From Mortierella sp. BCC40632 (taxonomy: Eukaryota; Mortierellomycota; Mortierellomycetes; Mortierellales; Mortierellaceae): 64,000 nt of DNA. Within the stretch, counting starts at the first letter, position 1. Each line of letters begins with the position of its first letter. Both the position numbers and the translations under genes were made by a program. Shown here in pieces: positions 43,736 through 55,660 of the stretch. The stretch covers positions 1,131,501 to 1,195,500 of the forward strand of contig WAEK01000001.1 of assembly GCA_011634665.1 (NCBI GenBank), read 5' to 3'. A model generated the notes under the pieces. It was given only the letters and a program-made list of their open reading frames with translations, did not search any database and was not told where the DNA came from.

Positions 43736-44511
43736 AACAGGTGCGGATCAATCTCTTTATGAAATGGAACGATTAACTTGCTTTCCAATCTTGGCAATCT
43801 ATACAAAAAGACCTTGGTATTCCATGTCTAGAGCGTGCAGCTCATCTGTTCAAGTCGAGTGATCGGTGTGCTGTTAGGGCGGCCAAAGTGTATAGTCAAC
43901 TGGGAGACCTCCTTAAACCAACGGATCCCAAGAAAGCTTTGGGAATGTATCGCGAGGCCTCGGAGCTCTACAGAACGGAAGGCGATGGGTTTTTTTTTTT
44001 TTTTTTTACAACACGCATTCTAACGTCAAGACCTGCTCATCTCACATGACCCACATTATCTCTTGACCCACTCAAATACCTTTCTAGACGTGGCCTGCAG
44101 ACTACCATTCGACAGGCAGAACTACTGTGTCAGATGAGTCAATTTGCTAAGGCGTTCACATTATACCAGGATATTATCATTCCAGAGACTAGTCGTAGTG
44201 AGCTCTTGCAGTTCACCACTCGCGATCATGTTGTGAATGCGACCTTGGCCCATCTGGGAGCGACTGACGGAGACTGGATTGTGTTTGAGAATGATCTTCA
44301 GATGTTTGAAGATGTCTGTGCAGATTTCAGGGGATCTATGGGGAGCATGGTCCTTCAGCGACTTGCATTAGCAGAGAGAGAACATGATCCCATCAAGTTC
44401 CAAGAAGCATGTCAAGAGTTGGATCGTTCAAAATCTGGAGGCATCCCTGATTGGCAGATTCAACTATTGCTAGCCGAGAAGAGGCGACTTGAAGGAGCTG
44501 AGCTGCTTTGA
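43025..44511 (+). CDS. Membrane-anchored alpha-SNAP-like protein (fusion of a small membrane-protein domain to a SNAP domain)
   Basis: Four exons (43025-43460, 43544-43675, 43811-43988, 44088-44511) splice in phase to 389 residues; introns are GT-AG, two with long T runs. Start context is caccATG. Residues 1-16 are hydrophobic (MIALVLIVLSAFVAVQT), followed by a roughly 90-residue domain (TPESFRTYYVDRL ... VTDYYFFQIASL ... YLGAFQLWW). This resembles a small conserved family whose members have an N-terminal TM segment, an SFR motif and a terminal GAF-x-x-WW. A Ser/Gly linker (about residues 110-123) joins it to a SNAP TPR array: YEEKAEALKQAASQAKLKRD, AYTDAAKLYEKNGSAINTFN, CLERAAHLF, ALGMYREASELY, KAFTLYQDIIIPETS, and the end IPDWQIQLLLAEKRRLEGAELL. 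The C-terminal Leu pair fits NSF stimulation. No ATG lies between the two parts, so the fusion looks real. Confidence 0.75.
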
Positions 44512-44602
44512 GAAAGTTGAATACTTTTCTCCTTTCACTCTCTCACTCTCACTCTTGGATTAGAATCTCTACCATTAGCACCACCATACCAGAATACAAC
44601 GC

Positions 44603-44641
<39 letters not shown>

Positions 44642-45531
44642 GGTGGGCTCGTTAGTAAGCCAAAAGGAGATGTTTCTTTTACGCCCACTGTAGCAGGACT
44701 TTTGACAGAGGCGGAGTTATTCCGGACCATCTATCTCTTGTATGCATGAGTCCCAAGCTCTTGTAAATTGGAACAAATTCGCTGTGGGAATTTCTTCATG
44801 TCAGTGTTGCCCATTTCATGGCGGACTAAACTATAGACGCTCACCCCTTACTGCTCGAGTCTACATCTGTCCAATCTCGGTACCATCCTAGAGTACCCTC
44901 TTCTTTGTGTGCTTTCTTTACAAAGAGGACTCTATTGGATCAGTGAGTCTCAATTGTAGTTTTTCGTGCAAATATCGAGGTAGGCATTTATTTTGTTCTC
45001 AAGGTGAAGAAGGGAGAAAGGGCAAGGTATGAAAATAAAAAACGAGGCACAATGTAATATCTCTCTGAGAGAAGAATTGCATATTGGATCTACTCATTGT
45101 TCATATCGGGTTGATAGAGTTAACCATGATTCAATGCTCCTCCTCCTCCCTTCCCCTCCCCCCTTTTTTAGCGGGTTGTTATACATTTTCAATTCAAGAT
45201 CGAGCTTTTGAGACCATTTTTCTTCCTCTTTCTTCAATCTCCTCAAAACATTGGCATGATCCAAGAACGCACCATTCAGTATTTGCAAAAAAAAAAAAAA
45301 AAAAAAAGTGCTCAAGGTGATGACCCCTTTTCAAGATGTTCTCATCTTTTTTATTTATTTATTTATTTACTTCTTCAGCCTTCGGCCTGTTTGTTTGTGA
45401 TAAAAGGGAGAAAACTCGGCTGCATGCATAGTGAGTTGGGAAAGATATGCCTCCCCTAAATCGGGATTTTTTTTCTTCTCATGGATAAGCGTGCTTGCCT
45501 CTTTTCTTTCTCTCTCTTTCTCTCTCTCTTT
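44512..45531. other. Intergenic between convergent genes
   Basis: The 3' flanks of the SNAP fusion and the beta-trefoil gene. Poly-T at 44607-44639 and poly-A at 45288-45307. No further gene is supported. Confidence 0.6.
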
Positions 45532-46050
45532 TTATGCGCCAATACGCTCAAACTTCCACACTTGATTCAGTGCCGTGTTCTTGACTTGAACATCCACCAA
45601 GGGAGGATAGATCTTGAGGAGCGACTGAGAAATGAAGAGTCCCTCGGGACTGTTGGTCTGAAGATAATAACGAGGTGATAGATTACTACCCGTCTCGGGA
45701 GCTACCTCCACCAAACGCCAACCATACTCGTCCTGAGATTGAATCACCTCATTATGAGGTTCTGTCTTGCCAAACTTTTCAGAAAGATATTGTCCAGTCT
45801 GCTTGTTGCGGATATAAATCTGGTCACATCCTTCGATCTTGATCACTTGCCATTCTTGATAGGTAGGGGGTCTCGACTTGTCCTTTGTATATGGGAGGAG
45901 GACTGCACGGTCATTGGGGGTTCGGCTCTGCATGGTGATGAGCTGGTCATGGGTATCCTTGATATGGTAGAGACCTGAGGGAACGCCAGCAGCCTGGATA
46001 GCCACCAACATGGAGGCCAGGATGCACGAGAAAGTAGCGATGCGGACCAT
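45532..46050 (-). CDS. Small secreted beta-trefoil (ricin-B-lectin-like fold) protein
   Basis: A single exon of 172 residues. MVRIATFSCILASMLVAIQA is a clear signal peptide with cleavage near residue 20. The mature part has the strand pattern of a beta-trefoil: SGLYHIKDTHDQLITMQS, TYQEWQVIKIEG, DQIYIRNKQTGQYLSE, YGWRLVEV, RYYLQTN..GLFISQS and NQVWKFERIG. The repeated Q-x-W motif (QEWQV, NQVWKF) is the trefoil hallmark. Such proteins often bind carbohydrate or inhibit proteases; the ligand here cannot be read from sequence. Only one Cys is left in the mature chain, so no disulphides. The start at 46050 is chosen because a TATA box lies 177 bp upstream, which rules out the longer open frame from 46395. 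Confidence 0.78.
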   Translation of the reverse strand: MVRIATFSCILASMLVAIQAAGVPSGLYHIKDTHDQLITMQSRTPNDRAVLLPYTKDKSRPPTYQEWQVIKIEGCDQIYIRNKQTGQYLSEKFGKTEPHNEVIQSQDEYGWRLVEVAPETGSNLSPRYYLQTNSPEGLFISQSLLKIYPPLVDVQVKNTALNQVWKFERIGA

Positions 46051-47716
46051 GATTCTTGAAGAGAGGTGTAACAAAGTCTTTTTTCTTTCTTTTTGGACTT
46101 CTAAGGCTTGACCGGAGGGTATAGGTACCGAGAGGAGAGCGTGGGAAGAAAAAGACTGTTTGAAGGAAAAGGTGAGGATGCTCGTGAGAACTGAGGGAGA
46201 GAGTGAAAAAGAATTAGAGGGGAGACTATTTATACTTTCTTTTTCGAAAATTGAGGCTAGAGGAATACCAAGTCCATTGACTGGACCGAATGTTTGCGCC
46301 CCCGAAGGAAGGAGTTTGGGATGGGATGGGTTTTGGGATGGTAGAGCTAGCGGAGAAACAAAATAGTTCATCTCCATGAGTATCAATACTATCAATCCAC
46401 CTAGGACACGCGACGAGTAAAAGGCAAAGAATGGTGTCTAGCATCCCTTGGTATCTTCTATCCTACCACCCGTGTCAAGGATATCGGTTCCCTCCCAGGC
46501 AAAACAACGAGAGACTTTGGCTGCATAACTGTTGTAAAACAGGAAAATCGGCTCTATGCCCAGATGACTGAGGGTGTAAAATGCTTGAGTGCTGACACTC
46601 CTCCTTCATTCAGCACCTCATTGGGCCCAACCTAGGGCTCGGACCGACATTATTCAATGGCAGAGACTGATGTTTGTTCAGTAGGGTTGTACAAACAACA
46701 ATAGAGGCATCCCGGGAGCCGTAACGGTCGAGACGAGCGCAGCCCAAGTACACTCCTCTCAGTCGATTTCAAAGACCGGCCTTGCATTTAAAAAAGAAAC
46801 ACTATACTCTTGTAATGGTACAAAGAAAGGGGGGTGGAAGGGGGAGGGGGCATGGGCGCAAGGATATCTTCCGCTATCGCTGACAATACATTTTTCCACG
46901 AACTTGCATTGGGTGAGACGGAAGAGCATTGACCATTGAAAAAAAAATTCCCCACGGCCCGGCTGCATGTTATCCGTGGAAAGGTCGGAGAATAGAGTGA
47001 TGTGCGCTTTTTTTTTTTTCTATTCAAACGTTCGTCGTCATGGTCTCTTGGGTCTATCGTTACTCAAACGCTAGGCCAAAATCACTTCAAGGAACATTCC
47101 TGCTGAAAAAAAAAAAAAAAACTCGATCCCAATCTCCGCAATTGATGCTTCTAACATGTCTATCGATGTAACAGGAGAAAGGTCCCGTTTGCATATTATT
47201 TTGCCCAAGACTAGAGAGTTGGAAGGGGGGGAGCACTCTCGAGGTCTTCAACGACTACTTCGGCTCGGACGAACCATTCCTTCCTTCTTCCCCTCCCCCC
47301 CCTCCCTTCAATGCAAACTTGCACTTGATAAGTTGAGAATGTATTACAGTATGGGATACTAATCTGGATAGTGTACAATGGAATGAACGAGAAAAAGAAA
47401 AAGAAAAAGAAAAAGAAAATAAAATAAAAAAAGAAAAGGAAAAAGAAAAAGTGTGGAGCACAGGTTGGAATCTGTCAGTGCCCCGGGGCATAAAGATAGT
47501 CCACGGGTACACTTTTATCCCTCCCCTTTCATGTCTTACTCCATTTACATAGTTCCAACTACGCAAAGGGGCATTTTGCACATTGTCCATCTCTTCCTGA
47601 TGCACGGAAAATGTGTTGTTGTCGATCTCTTGAACATGGTGTCGACTTTCACTTGACTAATGACTACAAATCCGTATCTACTGACCGCTTGGACCAAAAA
47701 GAAAAAAGAAAAAAAA
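46051..47716. other. Intergenic
   Basis: It holds the beta-trefoil promoter and, further right, the 3' flank of the flippase. Poly-A at 47105-47120 and a GAAAAA-type tract at about 47391-47450. No other gene is supported. Confidence 0.6.
46227..46234 (-). promoter_or_regulatory. TATA box of the secreted beta-trefoil gene
   Basis: Minus strand TATAAATA, about 180 bp before the ATG at 46050. A strong TATA is unusual among genes in this window and suggests regulated, high-level expression; the latter is inference. Confidence 0.6.
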
Positions 47717-50700
47717 CTAGTCCCGAGTCTGATCTTTAGACTGTTCAGGAGTGTTTCCTTGGTCTTGGTCCGGGTCCTGATCCTGATCAGGAAGTTCGCT
47801 CTGGCTCAGGGGTGAGCTCTGTTCCTGTCCTTGCTCTTGAAATCTAACTTTCTGGAGACTAACTCTTCTCATCGCCGCAAGAGCACGTACAGATTCCTGC
47901 GCTTTGTTCATTCGTTCCATTCCTTGCTCCAGCTCTTGCTGGTGTTGCAACAACATTGCTCCAAGCTCGGCAACAGGAACATCTGGCGATGTTATCGATC
48001 GACTTAGTCCACGAGGACGAACTCTACTAGAATCAGTTGACGAACCCGACAGGGAGCGCATGGCCGCTGTTGAAGCTGTTGGAGACTGGGTTATTGGAGG
48101 GGCCGGTGAGACGGATGGAGGTGAGAAGGATGTAGGCGAAGATGCCAGCAAAGGCTCAGTGCCAGTTTCAGCTCCGGATTTATCTATCCAACCTGGGCTA
48201 ATAGCCCTCTGTTCGAGGCTTTCCAAGGTTGAAGCAGATTCGGATGTCGATCCGGACCCTGGTCCTGACCCAGCATGCGGCTCTATTCTGGAAGACATGG
48301 CACTGGAATCAACCAGCGATTGTGCCAATGGGGATGTAGCTGAGGCGGCAAATACAGGAGGCGAGGCTGGCGAGAGCATGGAGAAAAGTACAGATCCTCT
48401 CTCACTTCCGTCTACACTGTTATTCCGAGCTCCTCGGTACATGGAGGATCTCTTGGACCTCAAAGTGCCCGTGCGACTGCCGATTGGAGATACATCCATG
48501 GCGCCAAAAGCACCTCCATGCCTAGCAGAGATCGTTCCAGCAGATGATGACGGTTCAAAGGCAGTCGATCGTCCCATAGTTGGATTTTCAGTTCCCTGCA
48601 ACGCTTCCGAGTGCGGAGTCCTATCTTCATGGCTGGCACTCTTCAACCGGTGTAAATGAGAGTAGACAAATGCGGAGGCATCATCTGTCGAGAATGCGAA
48701 TCCAGTATGTCCAGGCAGTTTGCTACTTGATCCCGATGAGGCCATTCCAGAGCCGGACGAACCATAGAGATCATCAGGGTCTCCCATAAATCGGAAATTA
48801 GGTCCACCCATCGGCACAGCAGGTGAGCTTTGTCGCTTCGGGCGTGGGCGTTCGGACGAATTGGGGGGTCGAGACTTGGCAACTCCCTCACTTGCTCGTT
48901 TGGGACCCGATCCATTATTCATGGCCGCAGCAGTAGAGAGGTACTCCTGGTTAAACGAGAAGGATGTAGTGGGATAGCCCTGCGGGAATGCCGTTGGTGC
49001 CAATGTTGCTGACAGATTTTTGGTTTTAGTCTTTGGAAAGTCATTGCCGTCGGAACCCAACTGCGTTCCTTCGCTGTCATCAGGGTCTCCATTTCCCACA
49101 CCCAGATCGCCTGAGCTATCATGACTGTCATTGGCCGCGACTCTCCGACGTCCAACCAACTCTCGGACTGGTTTGGAGGTGTCTAACAGGGCTTGTTTTG
49201 CAGAAGTTGCAGGAGTGTTGGTATCCTTCAAGCCAATATAGGACGAGGAGGCTTGGGAAGGTAACTCCATTTCGCCACCCCCAGCAGTAGCCTGAGAGGA
49301 GAGGTCTTCGTCAGAAGATGGAGCAGATTTTTCAAAGCGCAAACGAGGCACCTGGTCATTGTCTGGGAACTCGTCATCCATGTCGAATTCGTCCATTTGC
49401 TCTCCGACCTCTTGGGCGTTTTCATCATCGCTATTCAGGATTCCGCTGGTGCTGCTTGTTGGGATCGTCTCACCCTTGGAGAGGGCTTCCTGAAGAGCCA
49501 TCGCCTTCAACTTTCTGGCTCTACGCTCCTTCTTGGATGGGTGCTTTTCCTTGTAGAGTTGCTCACGAACAATAATGATGTCATTTGGCTTGAAGTAGTG
49601 TCGTGCAAACTTGTATGCATAGTGGGGCAACATGGTGATCACCGTACTGAGTATGATCGCAAGCCAGAATGCGGGACTAGTAAGAAGGATCGCGTCCATC
49701 CCATAGAAAGCATTGTCGATCGAGAACAGGTTGGCATAAACGACACAGTAAAGGAAAAAGACGATGATAGACCCGAAAATGACTACAAAGATCATCTTTG
49801 TCCAATGGAACATGTTCAGTCCCACATAGAGATTGGCGACGACGACAATGCAGGCTCCGATCGTCATTCCAAAAGCTTGAAGATCATTTGAGGAACGACC
49901 GCTGGGGAAAACGTCGTTCGATAGGAACCATGGAATGAAGAAGCAGACCACAGACTGATAGACCGCATCAAGTACGTAAAGCCAGAACTGTGCTCGGGTA
50001 AAGTGTTTTTGCAAAATGCCGCGACGATACAACGCTGGAAACTGGAGAGAGGTCTTGGCATCGACATCCTGATCAAAGGCTCCCATGAACATAATTGGCA
50101 AGGATGTGAAAACCAAGTTGTAGAGAACCACGAATGTGTAGTCGTACATCAATAGGGCAGTAAATCTATTATCCAGACAGACGATCATTTACCCTGTTAG
50201 TTGTACTGTAGTCACATCGGACAGGCAAGGAGGCTACCCGATAACATGGCTACGCAACTACTTTTGTCTCTCCAACTTACCCGCAATAGAACTGGAACCA
50301 GAAAATAGTGAGTGCCCAAACAACGTTCTTGTAAAAGAAGGTGAGGATCATTTCTGAAATACGGATGTACGACCATCGTCCATGGACAAGGAGGAGCTTT
50401 GACAGATAACGGAACTGTGCGATGGCAAAGTCAGATGCCATGACAGCCTGTCGTCCTTCTTCGCCTGCAATGCCGACTCCAATATTGGCTTCTTGAATCA
50501 TGGAAACATCATTTGCTCCATCTCCGATAGACAAAGTCATGACATCCAGTCCGCGCTTCACCATGCTTACGACCTTGGCCTTTTGAAGAGGCGAAACTCG
50601 ACAGCAGATCACGGACCTACACCGTTTGCTAACATCAAGCAACAATCCACTAAGTGCTGGCGAAAGGCCATACTTCAAGGTCTCACCGTCAATAATCAGC

Positions 50701-53700
50701 GCATGGGAACGGTTTGCAAGTCCGGGATCTTTGGTAGCCTCATATCCCCAAAACTTTTCAAGGGCCTTCATAAGCTGCTCGCGTGTATCTTCCTTGTCGT
50801 GTGCCTGAATGATAATCAAAATCATGTCCCGCTGTAGAAGATTACATGCGAACCCAATGTTGATGGCCGTTTCTGTCTTGTCGCCCGTCAGGACCCAGAG
50901 CTTGATTCCTGCTCGGGAAAGAAGAGCAATACATTCGGGGACGCCCTCCTGGAGTCGATCCTCGATGGCTGTTCCTCCAAGGAGGATCAATGAGTGTTCA
51001 ATGCTTTCACATGCGTTCTCAATGTTTTCGTCGCGGTTATGGATCGAACTGGCAGCCGCATCGTAATCAATAGCCCAGTTCTCATACTCTTCCTCACTAA
51101 TCTTGCGATATGCCAGGCAAAGAGTTCGGAGACCTAGAGAAGAACCAGGCGATGACACAAAAGATCTTTTGTAAGTGTTCTGTCTAGTGGAAAGAGCAGA
51201 TTAAAGGCAATTGGTATGAAGTGTCTCTGTACCTTCATTCGCAAACCGCTCAAGGTCAACCAGTGTATCCTCGCGCAACTTGAGCTGTTCCTCGTTCTTA
51301 TCCAGTCTCTCGTAGATCACACTATCTGCGCCTTTGCAGACGAGCACAATTCCTCCTTCGGGAGGTCTCAGGATGATCGACATGCGTTTGCGGTTTGAAT
51401 TAAACTCTAGAATATTGAGAATCTTGTAGGATCGAGGTTGGCCCATGATCTCGAGATGCATCATGGCTCCAATTTTTTCTAAAAAGACAAATCCAACATC
51501 TCGTGCTGTCGCAACAAGTGCAGCCTCATCGGGAGACTGGGATTTGTATTCTATCCGATAAGGATCCAATTCAATATCCCGCTCTGAAATCACCGTGTGA
51601 CAAACAGCCACAGCAGTCCAAAAGTTCATAATAGCCTTTGCATGCTTTGAGGTTGGGTCGGCCATGTCGGTGAAAAGATCCGAGTCGATAAAGGTTGTCT
51701 TTTCCGAATAGTACTTATTGTCAAATAGTTTACCCATGGCGGCCTTCATCTTTAGGCGTTCTTCTTCCAGCTTGATTTGGTACTGTTCATCTGAATGGAA
51801 CTCCATTGCCTCAAACTCGCCATCACCAGTCATCCTCTGTTGGCCTCTAGTGGCATCGGTTTCGCCAATACCATAGTCAATTCCATTGATGGTACACTTT
51901 TTAAATTCCATGACGTTTTGCGTAAGAGTGCCTGTTTTGTCCGAGAAAATGTATTCGATCTGTCCAAGATCATCCGAGATGCTCCATGTTTTGGGTGTGC
52001 ATGCTTGGTCGACTCGTTCCTCATACATGTCGATGTCCTTGTGAATAAAATAGGCTTGAGCGGTTTTCACGATTTCGATACTGATGTAGAGTGAGATTGG
52101 AATGATATTCTGGTAGAGAATCAGGCATGACCTATACAAGTAAAAGTAGGTCCAGGTGAGCACTTTTGTAGCTCGCAATCGGACATGTATCTTGTAATTT
52201 GCGAACAACTGTTTGACTTACCAAAATGTGATGAACGCAGACATGAAAGGCGTTGAAGCATCGGCACCGTACTCAAACTGTGATCCAGAGTTGTTCTCCA
52301 CGTCCGCGAAAATAACTCCATTGGCAATAGCCGACCCAATAGACAGAGCGAACAAGATGATAAAGTTCATGACGATCTATAAAAATAATCAATGATGTTA
52401 GTAAACTCTGAGGTAATCCTCTGCGCCAAAGGGTCATGGGTAAAGCTGCGGAAAAGAAGAAAAAAATAGACATAAATCATACATGAAAGTTGAGATCTTT
52501 TTCAATCCTACTGCGTTTGCTAGGGGTGTTGCCAGAGTTGAGCATAATCTTTGAGTCCGCTCCGGTGAAAAGCACCATTGCAATGACATGGTCCGTATTC
52601 CTCAAGACACATCCTCGCAGAAGGACCTCGTTAATGGTGATGGATTCAGTCTTGTTGTGAACAACTCGGTCTCCTGCAGGCATGTCCGCACCGTCCGAGA
52701 TCAGCCACTTCAATGCACCCTGGTACGAGTATAGGTTTGCGTGGGGGGCTTCCGAGTCGACATAAAACGCTGCCCGCTCAATGTCTGCAGGGGTCTTGAT
52801 TCCAGATGTGGCTGTCAGAGCTCGTCGAATTTTGAGGTTTGTTTCGCCATCCAAGTTCTTCGTCTCAATAAAACACAGTCCATCTGCTTCTGATGTTGAT
52901 AAGATGACCAAGTCGGCTGGGATGGGGTCGTTGTTCCGGAGATAGACAATGTCGCCAACCTTGACATCCTGCCACTTGCATTCTTTCCATACAGCGCCCT
53001 TGCTACTCATAGAACGTCCAGAGTAGGACTCCGCATGGTTCAAAACCGAATGTGGGACTTTGCGCCGCATTGCAACGTGAGGACGTGGTCCCCCTGTTTC
53101 GGAAGAGCTCTGTCGTCCAATTCTCTCAAGACCTCCAGGTCCTAATACCGATTCGTTTTCACCAATCCTTTCGTTGAGAGATGAGCCGTTGTCAGAAATA
53201 GCACCGGCTGTGGCAGTGTTGATCACTACGGAGGTTCCTGACAGTGCTGACGCTCCCGAGTTCCCTTGGGCTGAACGATGGTGTGGGAGGCTGTAGGAAG
53301 CAGAATCTCCGCTGTGGGGATCTTTTCTGCTGAGGGATTGCTTCAACCAAGCGCGGAATTTCGTCCAGGCCCCATGGATCCTTGTGGGGCCAACACGTGA
53401 GTGGTGAACGTTGGTGTTGGTCCAGTTTCTTAAAAGGATGGTTGGCGACTTGTTGAAAGCACGATCCGATTTCCGTCGTCTCCAGTCCTCGATGGCATCT
53501 TTGAAGGCCGTGACAGAGATGATAAAGATAAGGGGCAGGAAGGTTAGGAAGGGCGGGAACCCCCCTAGGATGGGGACGATCGAGAGACCAGCGACGAACA
53601 GGAAGTAGAGGTTGGCAATTCGGCGGAACTGTTCAAAAAGATTCTTGGGTATAAAGGAGAAGAGATCGTATTTCTAACAGAGGGAATGGGGTGGGCGAAG

Positions 53701-53868
53701 GATATGGAGTGGGTTCATGTTAGTATCTGATCTCTAGTAGACACGGATGATGTGATTTCTCTAGGCCAAAGGAGGAGGGAGTCCCATGGTATCCATTGGA
53801 ACGGGGTGGCGGTGTAGCTGATCTCCAGGCATACTGGGCTGGGGCAGCAAGGCAAGAGAGAGAGAGAG

Positions 53869-53902
<34 letters not shown>

Positions 53903-55164
53903 CCACGAGGAGAGCCAAACCTGTTATTAATAATATGGGCCGTAATAACAGGGCACGGTACTGTTGACAGAGAGAGAAGGAGAAACACTTTTTGTGGGTG
54001 ATACAAGCCTTCCAATAGCGCGCAGCAAAGTGGTGCGACAGAGCCATCGAGAGCACTGAAAATGGAGAAAAGGAATCACACTGCTCGCATGCCCACTGGA
54101 CTGGGAAGACGGTCGTTGCGCAGAGAGGTCATTTGAGCAGTTTTTGTTCACAGACAATAGGGGACCGAGGATGTTGTTCATGACTCGAGCAGCTAACGAT
54201 CGGAATAGGGGGAGAGGGATGGGGGTTGGCATGGGTCGAGCGGAAGGTGTGTGTGTGTGCGTGAGCAAGTGAGAGTGAGAGAGAGACTGAAGAAGGGGAA
54301 TGCCGCTACGAAGAGAGAAGAGCGGCGTTCGGGCCATGTCTGCAGATGTGGACGGGGATGGGGGAGGGGGGTGATAACGTGCACTGAGGGCAGCCAAGGC
54401 GATCCGTAGGCCCGGCCAGGAGGATGGGCGGGGAGAGACTCTTCCGATACCCGATTCAGGGTGCAAATTGAACAAGAGAGAGAAGAGAACGAGGACCCGT
54501 CCAGTGAAGATAAAAATAACATGACGAAACGATGTCTTGGCCATGTACTTTTTTTTTTTTTGCAGGTGCCCATCGGGACATGGGTCCACCACATGGACAA
54601 ATGGGAATCAGCATCATGTTGTCATTATAATGTGTGTGTGTGGTGCTGAGAGTTGTCCATCAGAGGCGAATCAATGCTGTAGTGACGAGGTATATCGTTG
54701 ATCCATCCTCCCACTTCCCCCCTCTTCTCCCTTTTCATCCTGTTTCTTCTCTCCCTCCTCGCTCACTCTCTTTCCACCTCCACGTTTTTTTTCCTCTCTC
54801 CTTCTCGAGGCTCATTCCGCCATCCAGCCCACGAGTCGAATGCAGAGTAGAAAGGGAAAAAAAAAAAAAAAAAAAAGAGAGAAGGGGAAGGGGAGAAAAA
54901 GTGGTGGACTATTACCGAAGTCCTGATCTTGTTCGTTGGGTAATGTGGCAGAGAGTCATGAGAAACGGCATCATTATCATGGTCGACCGATTCTGGGGTA
55001 AGATTGAGATAAATGCGCCGCCGTTTGGTTGCTGCCATTGAGACATGCGACTCCATCCGACGGAGGCGGTAGCTGTCTTCGGGTCCAGTGCCTATCTCCT
55101 TTCCTTGGACTCTGGAGACCAGACGTCGGATCCGGTGGGGCACTGCCCGATGGAGGAACTCCAT
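47717..55164 (-). CDS. P4-type ATPase, phospholipid flippase (Dnf-like)
   Basis: P4-ATPases move phospholipids from the outer to the cytosolic leaflet of plasma membrane, Golgi or endosomes, usually with a Cdc50 subunit. Exons: 55164-54916, 53673-52485, about 52380-52223, 52135-51234, about 51138-50282 and about 50168-47717. Exon 1 ends YPTNKIRTS and exon 2 continues KYDLFSFIPKNLFEQFRR, the P4 N-terminal signature, across a 1,242-bp intron. Motifs seen: LDGETNLK (actuator), DKTGTLTQN (phosphorylation site, about 51921-51941), KSQSPDEAALV and FNSNRKRMS (nucleotide binding), LWVLTGDKTETA, GDGANDVSMIQEA, then GEEGRQAVMASDFAIAQFR. Ten TM helices fit. The C-terminus is a very long Ser-rich cytosolic tail (about 550 residues) ending in a D/Q repeat. 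Exon 2 holds a Ser/Gly-rich insert before DGET. Confidence 0.93.
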
Positions 55165-55364
55165 GCGTGGACAGCGAGTTGGGCTGAGGAGTGGTTAGGT
55201 GGGTGAATGAGGTCGAATGCGGAGGCGATGAGCAGGGGGGAAAGTGAACGGGATGAAAGAAAAGAGTGAGAGTGGCGAAGAATAGGGTGGTATAGGGAAA
55301 GAGAGGAGAGAGGGGAGAGGGGAGTAGTGCAAAGGGTCAATAATAGAAGGCCGAAGGTCGAAGG

Positions 55365-55556
55365 ATGGAGTCGTCGACTTTGAGGCAAGAAATGGATCAT
55401 GAACAAAAAGGGATGTACATGCCCTTCCTGCAGCACTTGGACCCCAGTGAACGCCAGCCGTGCACCCACCTCACCTCGTGCAACTACTGCAGATTTCGAT
55501 ATCCAAAAGGCCCTCTGAACCAAATTGGCCGTCACTTGAATTGTTTCGAATTGTAG
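55365..55556 (+). CDS. Possible small BED-like zinc-finger ORF, uncertain
   Basis: A 63-residue ATG-to-TAG frame in the divergent promoter. It contains C-x2-C-x(13)-H-x2-C (SCNYCRFRYPKG...QIGRHLNC), the spacing of a BED-type zinc finger, near its C-terminus. It might be a microprotein, a remnant of a mobile element or chance. No promoter of its own is visible and it would lie upstream of the UGGT TATA box. Confidence 0.25.
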   Translation: MESSTLRQEMDHEQKGMYMPFLQHLDPSERQPCTHLTSCNYCRFRYPKGPLNQIGRHLNCFEL

Positions 55557-55571
55557 AGGCTTTCTGCCCCA

Positions 55572-55577
55572 TATAAA
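55572..55577 (+). promoter_or_regulatory. TATA box of UGGT gene
   Basis: TATAAA (in ccATATAAACG) 89 bp upstream of the ATG at 55661. Confidence 0.55.
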
Positions 55578-55660
55578 CGTCGACGATATTCCACACAATT
55601 GCCATTCATCCATTCGCGTCATCTACTTCCAGAAACAACCGGCAAAAAAAAAAGTTAGAA

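Larger units (their letters stand above)
55165..55660. promoter_or_regulatory. Divergent promoter between flippase and UGGT
   Basis: 496 bp separate the two divergent start codons. The only clear element is a TATA box for the UGGT side. A small open frame (55365-55556) lies inside and is listed separately. Confidence 0.5.

Noticed and set aside
46051..46395. N-terminal extension of the beta-trefoil protein from a start at 46395
   Set aside because: A TATA box lies inside it and the clear signal peptide starts at the ATG at 46050.
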